From assembly GCF_947497275.1 (NCBI RefSeq), contig NZ_CANMFS010000006.1, forward strand, positions 124,001 through 188,000: a stretch of 64,000 bases of DNA. Reading direction: 5' to 3'. This document shows positions 51,469-58,926 of the stretch, one piece after another. How positions within the stretch are numbered: position 1 is the stretch's first letter; every line of letters starts with the position of its first letter. Position numbers and translations under genes: made by a program. The notes under the pieces were generated by a model. The model was not told the origin of the DNA, searched no databases, and was given only the letters and a program-made list of their open reading frames with translations. The DNA comes from an uncultured Sulfitobacter sp. (lineage in GTDB: Bacteria > Pseudomonadota > Alphaproteobacteria > Rhodobacterales > Rhodobacteraceae).

Positions 51469-52422
51469 ATGAGCATGACGCGAGAGGAAGTTTTACAGGC
51501 GAGTGCTGTAAAGCGAACATGGTGGGCCTTTCGGGACGGGTTCGTACAGATCGGGGAAACAAATCTGGCGCTTGTTTCGGCAGGCGTGGGTTTCTTTGCC
51601 ATGCTGGCGTTGTTTCCAGCAATGGCGGCGATCATCGCATTGTTGAGCCTTGTCTCCGACCCGGTGGTGGTGATTGCACAGCTTGAGGAATTGCGGGGCT
51701 TGTTTCCAGACGATGTCTACCGAATATTCAACGCGCAGATCGTGAGCCTCGTCACGACGAGTCCCGATACTTTGGGTTGGGCCAGCTTGATTTCCTTGTT
51801 TGCGGCGCTGTGGTCGGCACGTGCGGGTGTCGCGGCGATGATGACGGGGCTGAATGCGGTACACGGTGAAAAGAACCGGACCACCATGTCGCATTATATC
51901 CGGGCGCTGTTGCTGACAGCTGGTCTGGTTGGTGTCGGGATCGTGTCGATCCTGACGCTAGTGGTGACACCGGTGGTGCTTTCATTCTTTCCGTTGGGCT
52001 GGTTTGGGACGATATTGATCGAGGGGTTGCGCTGGATCGTGGCCGTCGTCGTCCTGTTGGCTGGCGTAAGTGTTCTGTACCGTTACGGGCCGAATCGCGT
52101 GATGCCGAGCGGGCGGGCGATACGGCCCGGCGCTGTCGTCGCCGTGATCAGCTGGGCGGCTCTTTCGGTCGTATTTTCGTATTACGTCGCGAATTTCGGT
52201 AATTACAATCAGGTCTACGGGTCGATCGGCGCTGTTATCGCCATGTTGGTCTGGATGTGGTTGAGCAGTTTTCTGGTCTTGCTGGGTGCGGTCGTGAACG
52301 CACAGATAGAAAAATACGTCTACGGTCTCGAAGTTGCCGAAGGAACGTCGCCTTTCGAGGATGATCTGGTGCCGGCGCCGGAAGAGATCGTGGACGAAAC
52401 ACCGGCGACATCGCTGCCATAA
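51469..52422 (+). CDS. YihY/BrkB family membrane protein
   Basis: 317 residues. ETNLALVSAGVGFFAMLALF, then LISLFAALWSARAGVAAMMT with GLNAVHGEKN, and VSVLYRYGPNR plus NYNQVYGSIGAVIAMLVWMW are the BrkB/YihY signature. Six membrane helices and an acidic C-terminal tail. Formerly annotated ribonuclease BN by mistake; function unknown. Probably co-transcribed with the upstream FNT gene. Confidence 0.92.
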   Translation: MSMTREEVLQASAVKRTWWAFRDGFVQIGETNLALVSAGVGFFAMLALFPAMAAIIALLSLVSDPVVVIAQLEELRGLFPDDVYRIFNAQIVSLVTTSPDTLGWASLISLFAALWSARAGVAAMMTGLNAVHGEKNRTTMSHYIRALLLTAGLVGVGIVSILTLVVTPVVLSFFPLGWFGTILIEGLRWIVAVVVLLAGVSVLYRYGPNRVMPSGRAIRPGAVVAVISWAALSVVFSYYVANFGNYNQVYGSIGAVIAMLVWMWLSSFLVLLGAVVNAQIEKYVYGLEVAEGTSPFEDDLVPAPEEIVDETPATSLP

Positions 52423-52424
52423 CC

Positions 52425-53153
52425 TTAGATCAGCGGGCGTTTAACCGGTGGGCGAATTTCCGTCAGCGCGATTTCGGCCAGTGTTTCGAGATTGTTTATC
52501 TGCAGAACGCGGTCGGACCATGACGCCAGTTGCCGGTCCTTGAGCTTTCCCAACGTCTTGTTGGTGTGCACCAGCGACAGGCCAAGCGCGTCTGCGACAT
52601 CACGCTGGGTATAGGGGAGTTCGATGGTGTTGTTATGGACCATCCCCAACGAGTCGCCCCGCTGGAAAATCTTGATCATAGTCCATGATACTGCCTGTAT
52701 CGCGCTGCGTTGACCGAGCGTTGCGAGGCTTTCGCCGAGGAAATTTTCTTCCATCGCGGCGAGCCATGTAATGTCATAGGCGCGTTCGGGATGCGATTTG
52801 AAGAAGTTCCAGAACTCGGAGCGGTTGAAGACGCACAACCGCATCTGTGTACGGGCTTCGACAGCGTGACCCATTTCACCCAGCAAACCAGCCTGAAGGC
52901 CGATGAAGTCGCCGGGGAACACAAAGTTAATGACCTGCTTGCTGCCGTCTTTCAGGTGCCGCTCCCTGATTCCCATACCGGAAAGGGCGGTAAAGAGTTG
53001 CGGCGCATTGGATCCCTGCATGAGGATTGGCGTGCCGGGTTCGACAGCCAGTTCGCCGACCTTGAACTTTTGCATGAATTCCACTTCATCGGGCGAGAGC
53101 CTTACAAACGCATCCTTGCGGTTCAGGGGGCAGTATTTGCATTGCGTGGTCAT
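52425..53153 (-). CDS. Crp/Fnr family transcriptional regulator with N-terminal CxxC
   Basis: 242 residues from ATG 53153. Cyclic-nucleotide-binding fold residues 20-140 (GVGELAVEPG-type GELAVEPGTPILMQG, FPGDFIGLQAGLLGE), helix-turn-helix LPYTQRDVADALGLSLVHTN near residue 190. The N-terminus MTTQCKYCPL holds two Cys only, unlike the four-Cys cluster of FNR/FnrL, so it is not a classical oxygen sensor. Common in Rhodobacterales and Rhizobiales; ligand unknown. Divergent from the degenerate receiver gene, which it might control. Confidence 0.9.
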   Translation of the reverse strand: MTTQCKYCPLNRKDAFVRLSPDEVEFMQKFKVGELAVEPGTPILMQGSNAPQLFTALSGMGIRERHLKDGSKQVINFVFPGDFIGLQAGLLGEMGHAVEARTQMRLCVFNRSEFWNFFKSHPERAYDITWLAAMEENFLGESLATLGQRSAIQAVSWTMIKIFQRGDSLGMVHNNTIELPYTQRDVADALGLSLVHTNKTLGKLKDRQLASWSDRVLQINNLETLAEIALTEIRPPVKRPLI

Positions 53154-53222
53154 CGGAAAAAGTGTCACTCCGTTATGTCATAATTTATAGAGAGTTGTCT
53201 GTCCTTACCGTAGCAAACTGGA

Positions 53223-53609
53223 ATGACAGAAAACAAAGCACCTGCGACATTCGTAGTTTATGAGGAAGACCCGCTTGTCCATATGGACATTGTGGACCTG
53301 CTTGCTCGTGGTTTTTGTAATTGGCCTCTTATCGTTGTTGACGTATTGGAGAACCTGCCGGAAAAACTGGCCGCGATCAGCGGTCACAAGATCATCGTGA
53401 CGTCCGCAAATCTGAAAGACATCGTTTCAATCGCGGTCAAGAACGCCGAGCACACGAAAAACACCGCCGCTGTCCTGATTTCGGAAGGGATGGGCGCGGT
53501 TGGCTGTCATCCCGTGCCGCTGACCCTGGTTCCGCTGCCGTTTAAAAGCGAGCACCTGCTCGACGCCGTGACCCGCGCACTCGAGAGCCTGCTTGAACGC
53601 CCTTCATGA
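53223..53609 (+). CDS. Degenerate receiver-like protein
   Basis: 128 residues. The layout FVVYEEDPLVHMDIVDLL (beta1-alpha1), KIIVTSANL (beta3), AAVLISEG (beta4) and LTLVPLPFKSEHLLDAVTRA (beta5-alpha5) follows a CheY-like receiver. The phosphoacceptor Asp at the end of beta3 is replaced (VTSAN) and the beta5 Lys of the KPF motif is Leu (LPF). It is therefore probably not phosphorylated and may act as a protein-interaction module near the stress genes. Overlaps the convergent holin-like gene by 68 bp. Confidence 0.75.
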   Translation: MTENKAPATFVVYEEDPLVHMDIVDLLARGFCNWPLIVVDVLENLPEKLAAISGHKIIVTSANLKDIVSIAVKNAEHTKNTAAVLISEGMGAVGCHPVPLTLVPLPFKSEHLLDAVTRALESLLERPS

Positions 53610-53916
53610 ACGAATCCACCAACCCGTCTAGTCCGACGGCAGGAGGCGGGGCTGGTGGTGCCACAGCAGCCGGCGGCACTCTGCGTCTGCGCAGGGAAAG
53701 AACGCCAAGGCCGATCAATCCGGCGCCTGTGTAGGCGCATGCCAGTACGACTGCGGCCGCTCCCGCCGAGGTGACGGAGAGCAGGAATATCCACGCGGCG
53801 ACTGTCCAGAAGAACAATCCGATGCATAAACACACGCCCGCCCCGAACCCGATGGCCGCAGAGCGGGCAGTGCGGGCGGCCTTCGCCTCGGCACGTAGAA
53901 CGAGCTGTGTCAGCAT
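53542..53916 (-). CDS. Holin-X/YqjE-like small membrane protein
   Basis: 124 residues: an N-terminal amphipathic helix (MLTQLVLRAEAKAARTARSA), two membrane helices (CIGLFFWTVAAWIFLLSV and AVVLACAYTGAGLIGLGVL) and a basic Pro/Ala-rich tail. Family pattern of putative holin-X/YqjE proteins, often paired with DUF883. It begins one base after the DUF883 stop, so they form a two-gene unit driven by an EcfG promoter. Not phage-associated here. Confidence 0.8.
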   Translation of the reverse strand: MLTQLVLRAEAKAARTARSAAIGFGAGVCLCIGLFFWTVAAWIFLLSVTSAGAAAVVLACAYTGAGLIGLGVLSLRRRRVPPAAVAPPAPPPAVGLDGLVDSFMKGVQAGSRVRGSRRRAGARF

Positions 53917-53917
53917 A

Positions 53918-54235
53918 TCAGCGGCGCGAGGTCGAGAATATGCCCATCAAGAAGCCGAGACCGGCAGCGATGCCCAACGCAGTAGCGGGCTGTGTCCGAA
54001 CGAAATCTTCGGCTTGCTCATAGCTTGCGGCGGCACGGTCGCGACCGGCTGTTCTGAGCTCGGTCGCTTTAGCGCGGGCGGCATCAGTTGCCTGGTGAGT
54101 CTTCGCTGATCCATACTCGGAAATCGAGTTTGTAAGAGATGCCAGATCGTCCTTCAGGATTTCGATCTGCACTGAAAGATCCTCGACCGTGACGTCTTTT
54201 TTGTCGGAAAGGGAGGAAGTGCCTGCTTTAGCCAT
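53918..54235 (-). CDS. DUF883 (YqjD/ElaB-like) membrane-anchored protein
   Basis: 105 residues: a long soluble helix (VEDLSVQIEILKDDLASLTN, then DAARAKATELRTAGRDRAAA) and one C-terminal membrane helix with the GxxxG-type ALGIAAGLGFLMGIFSTSRR. In E. coli such proteins bind ribosomes and anchor them to the membrane in stationary phase. AGGAG precedes the ATG. Its promoter carries an exact EcfG motif. Confidence 0.9.
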   Translation of the reverse strand: MAKAGTSSLSDKKDVTVEDLSVQIEILKDDLASLTNSISEYGSAKTHQATDAARAKATELRTAGRDRAAASYEQAEDFVRTQPATALGIAAGLGFLMGIFSTSRR

Positions 54236-54271
54236 TTGAGAACTCCTGTTCGTGTATTCTGTTGTGGGCTA

Positions 54272-54296
54272 AACGTGCCGTGATCGTCATCGTTCC
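54272..54296 (-). promoter_or_regulatory. EcfG-type promoter of DUF883-holin
   Basis: On the minus strand GGAAC (54296-54292) then 16 bp then CGTT (54275-54272). Predicted start about 30 bp before the DUF883 ATG. Confidence 0.75.
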
Positions 54297-54329
54297 GAAC
54301 GTCGCAAATTTGTTTGGGGCGCGCAAACG

Positions 54330-54355
54330 AAAAAACCCGGCCGGTGTGGCCGGGT
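54330..54355 (-). terminator. Intrinsic terminator of phyR
   Basis: ACCCGGCC (54335-54342) and GGCCGGGT (54348-54355) form an 8-bp stem; on the minus strand it is followed by TTTTTT (54335-54330). Confidence 0.88.
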
Positions 54356-54378
54356 CTGTCAGCACAGATTTTAAGGCG

Positions 54379-55188
54379 TCAGGCGTGCAATGTCTCTGTC
54401 GAGGAGAAGAACATCGCCTGGCTTACCGCGGAAATAACCTGATCCTCGGTGTAGGGCTTCGAGATGAGGAAGGCAGGCTCGGGTTTGTCCCCGGTCAACA
54501 GCCGCTCCGGGAACGCCGTGATGAAGATGACCGGACGCTGCCCGAGTTCCGTCAGCAGATCGTTAACCGCGTCGATGCCGGACGAATTGTCGGCAAGCTG
54601 GATGTCGGCCAGAATGAGGTCGGGCACGTCGGCTTTGCCCAGCTTGACCGCCTCGTCGCGTGTGCGGGCGATCCCCGTGACGCGGTGGCCCATTTCTGCA
54701 ACGATGCTTTCGATGTCCATCGCAATGATTGCCTCATCCTCGATGATCATCACCGATCCGGTCACGCTGTCTGCCATCTCGCGGCGGGCAATCGCGACAA
54801 GCTCTTCCGCCTCGGATTCGTCGATGCCGATGATCGTAGCGATATCGGCGTAGGAAAAGCCTTCGATGGTGTACAGCAGGAGTGCTTCGCGGCTGTTGTT
54901 GGTCAGCTTGGCAAGATGGATCTGCGCCCGGGCGCGCGCACCGGATTCGCCATCTTCGACCGGCGCGCCTGCGCTGGACCAGATGCCATAGAGGGTGCGG
55001 AATGTCCCTGTCTTGACATCGGTGCCATCCAGTACCGAGCGATCTGTCAGGATCGCCTCGAGCGTTGCTGCGGCGAAATTGTCACCGCTGGTCTGGCTGC
55101 CGGTGAGGGCACGCGCGTAGCGACGCAGGTACGGAATGAATGTACTCAGCTGATCGCTGATCCCCGATGTCGTCGTATTGTCACTCAT
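54379..55188 (-). CDS. phyR: Anti-anti-sigma response regulator PhyR
   Basis: 269 residues. Residues 1-140 are an EcfG-like sigma domain (QLSTFIPYLRRYARALTGSQ, LLLYTIEGFSYADIATIIGI), residues 145-265 a receiver with acidic pocket IIEDEA, phosphoacceptor D195 in LILADIQLAD and the FxTxFPERLL loop (222-230) and K244 in SKPY typical of FAT-GUY receivers. When phosphorylated it sequesters NepR and frees EcfG. Divergent from nepR-ecfG across a shared bidirectional promoter; own terminator. Confidence 0.97.
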   Translation of the reverse strand: MSDNTTTSGISDQLSTFIPYLRRYARALTGSQTSGDNFAAATLEAILTDRSVLDGTDVKTGTFRTLYGIWSSAGAPVEDGESGARARAQIHLAKLTNNSREALLLYTIEGFSYADIATIIGIDESEAEELVAIARREMADSVTGSVMIIEDEAIIAMDIESIVAEMGHRVTGIARTRDEAVKLGKADVPDLILADIQLADNSSGIDAVNDLLTELGQRPVIFITAFPERLLTGDKPEPAFLISKPYTEDQVISAVSQAMFFSSTETLHA

Positions 55189-55212
55189 TCTGAAGTTCCT
55201 TGTATATTTCTG

Positions 55213-55245
55213 GGAACCAAACGATGTATCTGTGCGTTCGGTTCC
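55213..55245. promoter_or_regulatory. Bidirectional EcfG promoter between phyR and nepR
   Basis: Plus strand: GGAAC 55213-55217, 17-bp spacer, CGTT 55235-55238. Minus strand: GGAAC 55245-55241, 17-bp spacer, CGTT 55223-55220. The two promoters interleave in a near-palindromic 33-bp element, so EcfG can drive nepR-ecfG rightwards and phyR leftwards but probably not both at once from one molecule. Confidence 0.88.
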
Positions 55246-55291
55246 GAAGTTGGTAACATATTTCTAACAAAGCGGCGTAATCAGAGGATTT

Positions 55292-55450
55292 ATGACAGGT
55301 CAGAGACAAGATAAAGCGCGCGAGGGCGTAATCGACGAAAATCTCAAGCGGGTTTATCATGAGGCGATGGAAGAAGGTATTCCGGACCGGTTCAAGGACC
55401 TGCTTGAACAACTCAAACGTCAGGATGCGGATCAGGAAGCCAAGCGATGA
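55292..55450 (+). CDS. nepR: Anti-sigma factor NepR
   Basis: 52 residues: MTGQRQDKAREGVIDENLKR, VYHEAMEEGIPDRFKDLLEQ, LKRQDADQEAKR. The core IDENLKRVYxExxxEGIPDRFKDLLxQL is the universal NepR helix pair that binds EcfG. AGAGGA lies upstream of the ATG, and the stop overlaps the ecfG ATG in ATGA. It holds EcfG inactive until phosphorylated PhyR displaces it. Confidence 0.95.
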   Translation: MTGQRQDKAREGVIDENLKRVYHEAMEEGIPDRFKDLLEQLKRQDADQEAKR

Positions 55451-56004
55451 GCAATGCCGACCCGCGCGACGAATTGGTGGAGCATTTGCCCGCCATGCGC
55501 GCTTTCGCTATCTCATTGACCCGGAATGGTTCGCTCGCGGATGACATGGTGCAGGACACCGTGGTGAAGGCGTGGACGAACATCGAGAAGTTCCAGCCCG
55601 GCACGAACATGCGTGCGTGGCTTTTCACGATTCTGCGTAACACCTATTATTCATCGCGTCGCAAATCCAACCGCGAGGTGTCCGATGTAGACGGTGTGTT
55701 CACCGAAGGGCTTGCCGAAAAGCCCGCCCATGACGGCCATTTGCAGATGATGGATTTTCGCGAAGCCCTGGCCAAGCTCAAGGTGGAGCAACGCGAGGCG
55801 CTGCTGCTGATTGGTGCGTCGGGGTTTTCGTATGAAGAAGCAGCGGAAATGTGTGGGGTAGCGGTCGGTACGATAAAGAGCCGGACAAATCGGGCTCGGG
55901 CGCAGCTTGCCGAATTGATGGGGCTGAAAGAAGATGAAGCGATGGAGATGACTGACGATGCGACCATGTCTGTGCTGTCAGCGTCGCGCGTTTCAAACTT
56001 TTAA
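55447..56004 (+). CDS. ecfG: General stress sigma factor EcfG
   Basis: 185 residues, ECF sigma factor. Region 2: LVEHLPAMRAFAISLTRNGS, LADDMVQDTVVKAWTNIEKF and NMRAWLFTILRNTYYSSRRK; region 4: EALLLIGASGFSYEEAAEMC followed by GVAVGTIKSRTNRAR. It directs RNA polymerase to GGAAC-N16/17-CGTT promoters, several of which lie in this window. Coupled to nepR and followed two bases later by the sensor kinase gene. Confidence 0.97.
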   Translation: MSNADPRDELVEHLPAMRAFAISLTRNGSLADDMVQDTVVKAWTNIEKFQPGTNMRAWLFTILRNTYYSSRRKSNREVSDVDGVFTEGLAEKPAHDGHLQMMDFREALAKLKVEQREALLLIGASGFSYEEAAEMCGVAVGTIKSRTNRARAQLAELMGLKEDEAMEMTDDATMSVLSASRVSNF

Positions 56005-56006
56005 CG

Positions 56007-57728
56007 ATGACCTCGGGCTTTTTAAGCACAAACATTCTTGGAGGACTCGCGTTCCGGGTCCTCCTTTTTCTGTCGTTGGCGCTGTTGCCGCTGGGGCTGA
56101 TCGCCGTTTCGCAGACGCGTGAAATCGCGCGCCAGAGCCGCGAATCGGCAGAACTGTCTCTTATTGCCGTGACCGAGCAGGCGACGGCGACCGAGCGCAC
56201 CTCCATTCAGGAGGCTTTGGGTGCGGCGGATGCGCTGGCGTCGATCGTTGTTCTCGTCAGGGACGATCCACAACGCTGCTCCGACTTTCTGCGCAGCTAT
56301 GCCGCCCGGGCGGATCGGTATCGCAACGTGGGCTTTGTCGATATGGACCGGAGGATGAATTGCTCGTCTGCCCCCCGTGCGGCGGATCTGACGCGCTTTG
56401 CAGCCGTTCAGGACGCATTCGAGACACAGAAGCGCACCGTGACGGCGGCCGCCGAAGGACCGATTTCTGAACAGGAGATCGTGATCGCTACTGTTCCGGT
56501 GTTCGACAACGATCAGATGGTCGGTATTGTCAGCGTCTCCATGGCACAATCCGATCTGATCGATCCGGAACCGGCAAAACCCGCGCACAAGCCCAACTCT
56601 CTCGTGACCTTCAACCACAAGGGCGAAATCCTAATTTCAGAGCGAGCCAAAGAGACCACGCGTCTGGAATTGCCCAAAGAATACACGCTTCAACAGTTGA
56701 CACAGAACACACGTCAGGTTTTCGAAGCCGAAAGCGTCAGCGGAAAGCGGCGTGCCTACGCCGTGATCCCGCTGGTGCCGGGATCGGTTTTCGCAATGAG
56801 CATCTGGCCCTCCAATACGCCCATCCTGCAAACCAACTCATCGGGGTGGATGTCCTCACTCCTGCCGTTCATGATGTGGGCGGCAAGCCTCGTCGTGGCA
56901 TTTTGGGCGCTGAACAGGCTCGCGATCACGCACATCCGCAAGCTGGGGCGCCAAATGCGCCAATTCGCGTTGAACCGGACCCTGCCGCGCAATTCACTGG
57001 GCGGGCGCGTGCCCTACGAGATCGTCGAGATGGAGCGGTCGTTCATCGGTATGGCGGATTCCATTCTTCAGGACGAGGCGCGGCTGGAGGATAGTCTGCG
57101 TGAAAAGAATATTCTGCTCAAGGAAGTGCATCACAGGGTCAAAAACAATCTCCAATTGATCTCCTCGATCATGAACATGCAGATCCGTCAGGCCCCGACC
57201 CGGGCGAACCGATTGGTCCTGCAACGTTTGCAGGACAGGATCCTCGGCCTCGCGACCGTGCACAAAAGCCTGTATCATGGAGACGAGATGACGCGCGTGA
57301 ATGCGCGTGATCTGCTTAAGGAAATCGTTGCACGGAATCTGTCTGTCGGTCTGGCCTCACCCGATCTGGTCGACGTGAAAGAGCATTATGATGAAATTCT
57401 GGTAAGCCCGGATGATGCCGCCCCTCTGACATTGCTTGTCTCCGAAGCAGTGACGAACGCATTGAAATACACCCCGCAAAAGAAGAACCAAAAAGGCAGC
57501 ATCGATATTTCCTTGAAATACGTACAGGACGATATGGCTTGCCTGCGGATCGTGAACACCAGCGGCGGGGTACCTGCGGACGAAGGCACCGGTCTTGGGT
57601 CCAGGTTGATACAGGCGTTCGCGCGCCAATTGAACGGCGACCTCAAAATCGTCGAGGAAAGCGATACCTACGCAATCGAACTGACGTTTCCCGTGCCTCG
57701 CACGGACAAAGCGGTGTATGATTATTAG
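56007..57728 (+). CDS. HisKA_2 sensor histidine kinase (PhyK-like)
   Basis: 573 residues. Two membrane helices (residues about 15-35 and 285-305) bracket a periplasmic sensor domain of about 250 residues; then a linker and the HisKA_2 box LKEVHHRVKNNLQLISSIMN with the phosphorylated His at 376 (or 375), and an ATPase domain (SEAVTNALKYTPQ, GTGLGSRLIQAF). It probably phosphorylates PhyR. It begins two bases after ecfG in the same operon. Signal unknown. Confidence 0.93.
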   Translation: MTSGFLSTNILGGLAFRVLLFLSLALLPLGLIAVSQTREIARQSRESAELSLIAVTEQATATERTSIQEALGAADALASIVVLVRDDPQRCSDFLRSYAARADRYRNVGFVDMDRRMNCSSAPRAADLTRFAAVQDAFETQKRTVTAAAEGPISEQEIVIATVPVFDNDQMVGIVSVSMAQSDLIDPEPAKPAHKPNSLVTFNHKGEILISERAKETTRLELPKEYTLQQLTQNTRQVFEAESVSGKRRAYAVIPLVPGSVFAMSIWPSNTPILQTNSSGWMSSLLPFMMWAASLVVAFWALNRLAITHIRKLGRQMRQFALNRTLPRNSLGGRVPYEIVEMERSFIGMADSILQDEARLEDSLREKNILLKEVHHRVKNNLQLISSIMNMQIRQAPTRANRLVLQRLQDRILGLATVHKSLYHGDEMTRVNARDLLKEIVARNLSVGLASPDLVDVKEHYDEILVSPDDAAPLTLLVSEAVTNALKYTPQKKNQKGSIDISLKYVQDDMACLRIVNTSGGVPADEGTGLGSRLIQAFARQLNGDLKIVEESDTYAIELTFPVPRTDKAVYDY

Positions 57729-57862
57729 AAAATGTGCGCATTTTGTCGCAGCTTCTGAAAGGTAATCCCCGCTAACTCCCTGTTTCTGAAACAATTCGAA
57801 AAATGGCACCTTGGCCATAGCGGTTCAAAGTCGTGTCCGTTCAAAGTTTCCGCACCTGCACG

Positions 57863-57887
57863 GGAACGCTGCGGGTGCACAGCGGTT
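57863..57887 (+). promoter_or_regulatory. Weak EcfG-like promoter of a small membrane protein
   Basis: GGAAC (57863-57867), 16 bp, GGTT (57884-57887): one mismatch in the -10 element compared with CGTT. It lies 32 bp upstream of the ATG at 57920. Confidence 0.4.
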
Positions 57888-57919
57888 GACATACTGAACG
57901 ACGCAGAAAGGAGCCCCTA

Positions 57920-58099
57920 ATGACGAGCGATCCGTTTTTTGGTGGCCTCATGGTTCTGACGATGGTGGTCGCGCTTGTGGCTCTGATGACGTCTACGCGC
58001 AGAAATACAGACTCCAACGACCGCAGGGACGCCAAATCCCTGATGGAGCGCCACAATGACACCGCGCAACATCGCGGGCGACACACGAACCGGGAGTAG
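57920..58099 (+). CDS. Small membrane protein next to the stress operon
   Basis: 59 residues: MTSDPFFGGLMVLTMVVALV and ALMTSTRRNTDSNDRRDAKS then a basic, His-rich tail. One membrane helix near residues 8-24. AAAGGAG precedes the ATG. No family recognised. Its position behind the EcfG kinase and a near-consensus EcfG motif suggest a stress role. Confidence 0.65.
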   Translation: MTSDPFFGGLMVLTMVVALVALMTSTRRNTDSNDRRDAKSLMERHNDTAQHRGRHTNRE

Positions 58100-58115
58100 C
58101 CACCCGTTACCTTTG

Positions 58116-58143
58116 AACACCCTCCGCCTTTGCGGGGGGTGTT
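58116..58143. terminator. Hairpin after the small membrane protein
   Basis: AACACCCTCCGC (58116-58127) pairs with GCGGGGGGTGTT (58132-58143), 12 bp with one G-U pair and a 4-base loop, between convergent genes. Only a short T stretch follows. Confidence 0.55.
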
Positions 58144-58179
58144 TGCAATTCCGGTCCGTTTCTCAGCCTGATCGACCCA

Positions 58180-58731
58180 TCAGAACACGGGCGGGGTAAG
58201 GGCGCTGACGATTTCACAGGTATCCTTGCCGATGTTGCGAAACCTGTGCGGTTGACGGCTGTCGAAAAGATAGCCATCCCCCGGACCGAGAACGGCAATC
58301 GCATCGCCCACCGTGATTTCGATTTCGCCCAGAGTGATGATTCCCGCTTCTTCACCGTCGTGGGCCAATAGTTCCGCACCGGTGTCCGCACCGGGTGGAT
58401 AAACCTCGTGGAACACCTGCAACGTATGCTCTCGGGCGTTGCCCAACTGCCGCAATGAAACCTGGCCGGGACCTTCGGGCGACACTTCGGTAAACTCGGC
58501 GGCTTTGTAGAAGACTTTGGGTGTATCGCTGTCCTCGATCCGGGCAAAGAATTCCGCCATCGAGATGGGAATCGCGTCGAGCAGGCTTTTAAGTGATGCG
58601 ACCGAGGGGCTGGTTTTGTCGGTTTCGATCAAGGAGATCGTTCCGTTCGTCAAACCGGCGCGGTTGGCCAGTTCACGTTGCGACAACCCGCGCTCGATGC
58701 GGATCTCTCTGAGGCGCTGTCCTATGTCCAA
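58180..58731 (-). CDS. XRE-cupin transcriptional regulator (PuuR-like)
   Basis: 183 residues. Helix-turn-helix residues 1-60 (IGQRLREIRIERGLSQRELA, LTNGTISLIETDKTSPSVAS), cupin_2 effector domain residues 110-180 (GAELLAHDGEEAGIITLGEI, GDGYLFDSRQPHRFRN). The family controls polyamine/GABA and amino-acid catabolism genes (PuuR). Divergent from gabT across 195 bp, so it probably regulates gabT and itself. Confidence 0.9.
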   Translation of the reverse strand: MDIGQRLREIRIERGLSQRELANRAGLTNGTISLIETDKTSPSVASLKSLLDAIPISMAEFFARIEDSDTPKVFYKAAEFTEVSPEGPGQVSLRQLGNAREHTLQVFHEVYPPGADTGAELLAHDGEEAGIITLGEIEITVGDAIAVLGPGDGYLFDSRQPHRFRNIGKDTCEIVSALTPPVF

Positions 58732-58926
58732 TGGGATGGTCCTTGCATGGCCGCGTCATACCCGTGCCGGGCATGACAGCAGTGCGTTCTTTCGCGCGAC
58801 ATCATCACTCTTTGAGCGGAAATTCAAGCACGCCGGAGAATCTCAATTGACAATTAAATTAAACACCATAAAGGCTATTTTAAACGCGGGCGTCCGCGTC
58901 GGTTTCTTTATTCAAAGGATACGCTC

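Noticed and set aside
53542-54235. Prophage lysis genes, because of the holin-like protein
   Set aside because: No phage structural, replication or integrase genes nearby; the holin-X-like/DUF883 pair is a chromosomal stress unit.
58847-58852. TTGACA as a gabT promoter
   Set aside because: The AT-rich sequence that follows has no convincing -10 box at normal spacing; left unassigned.
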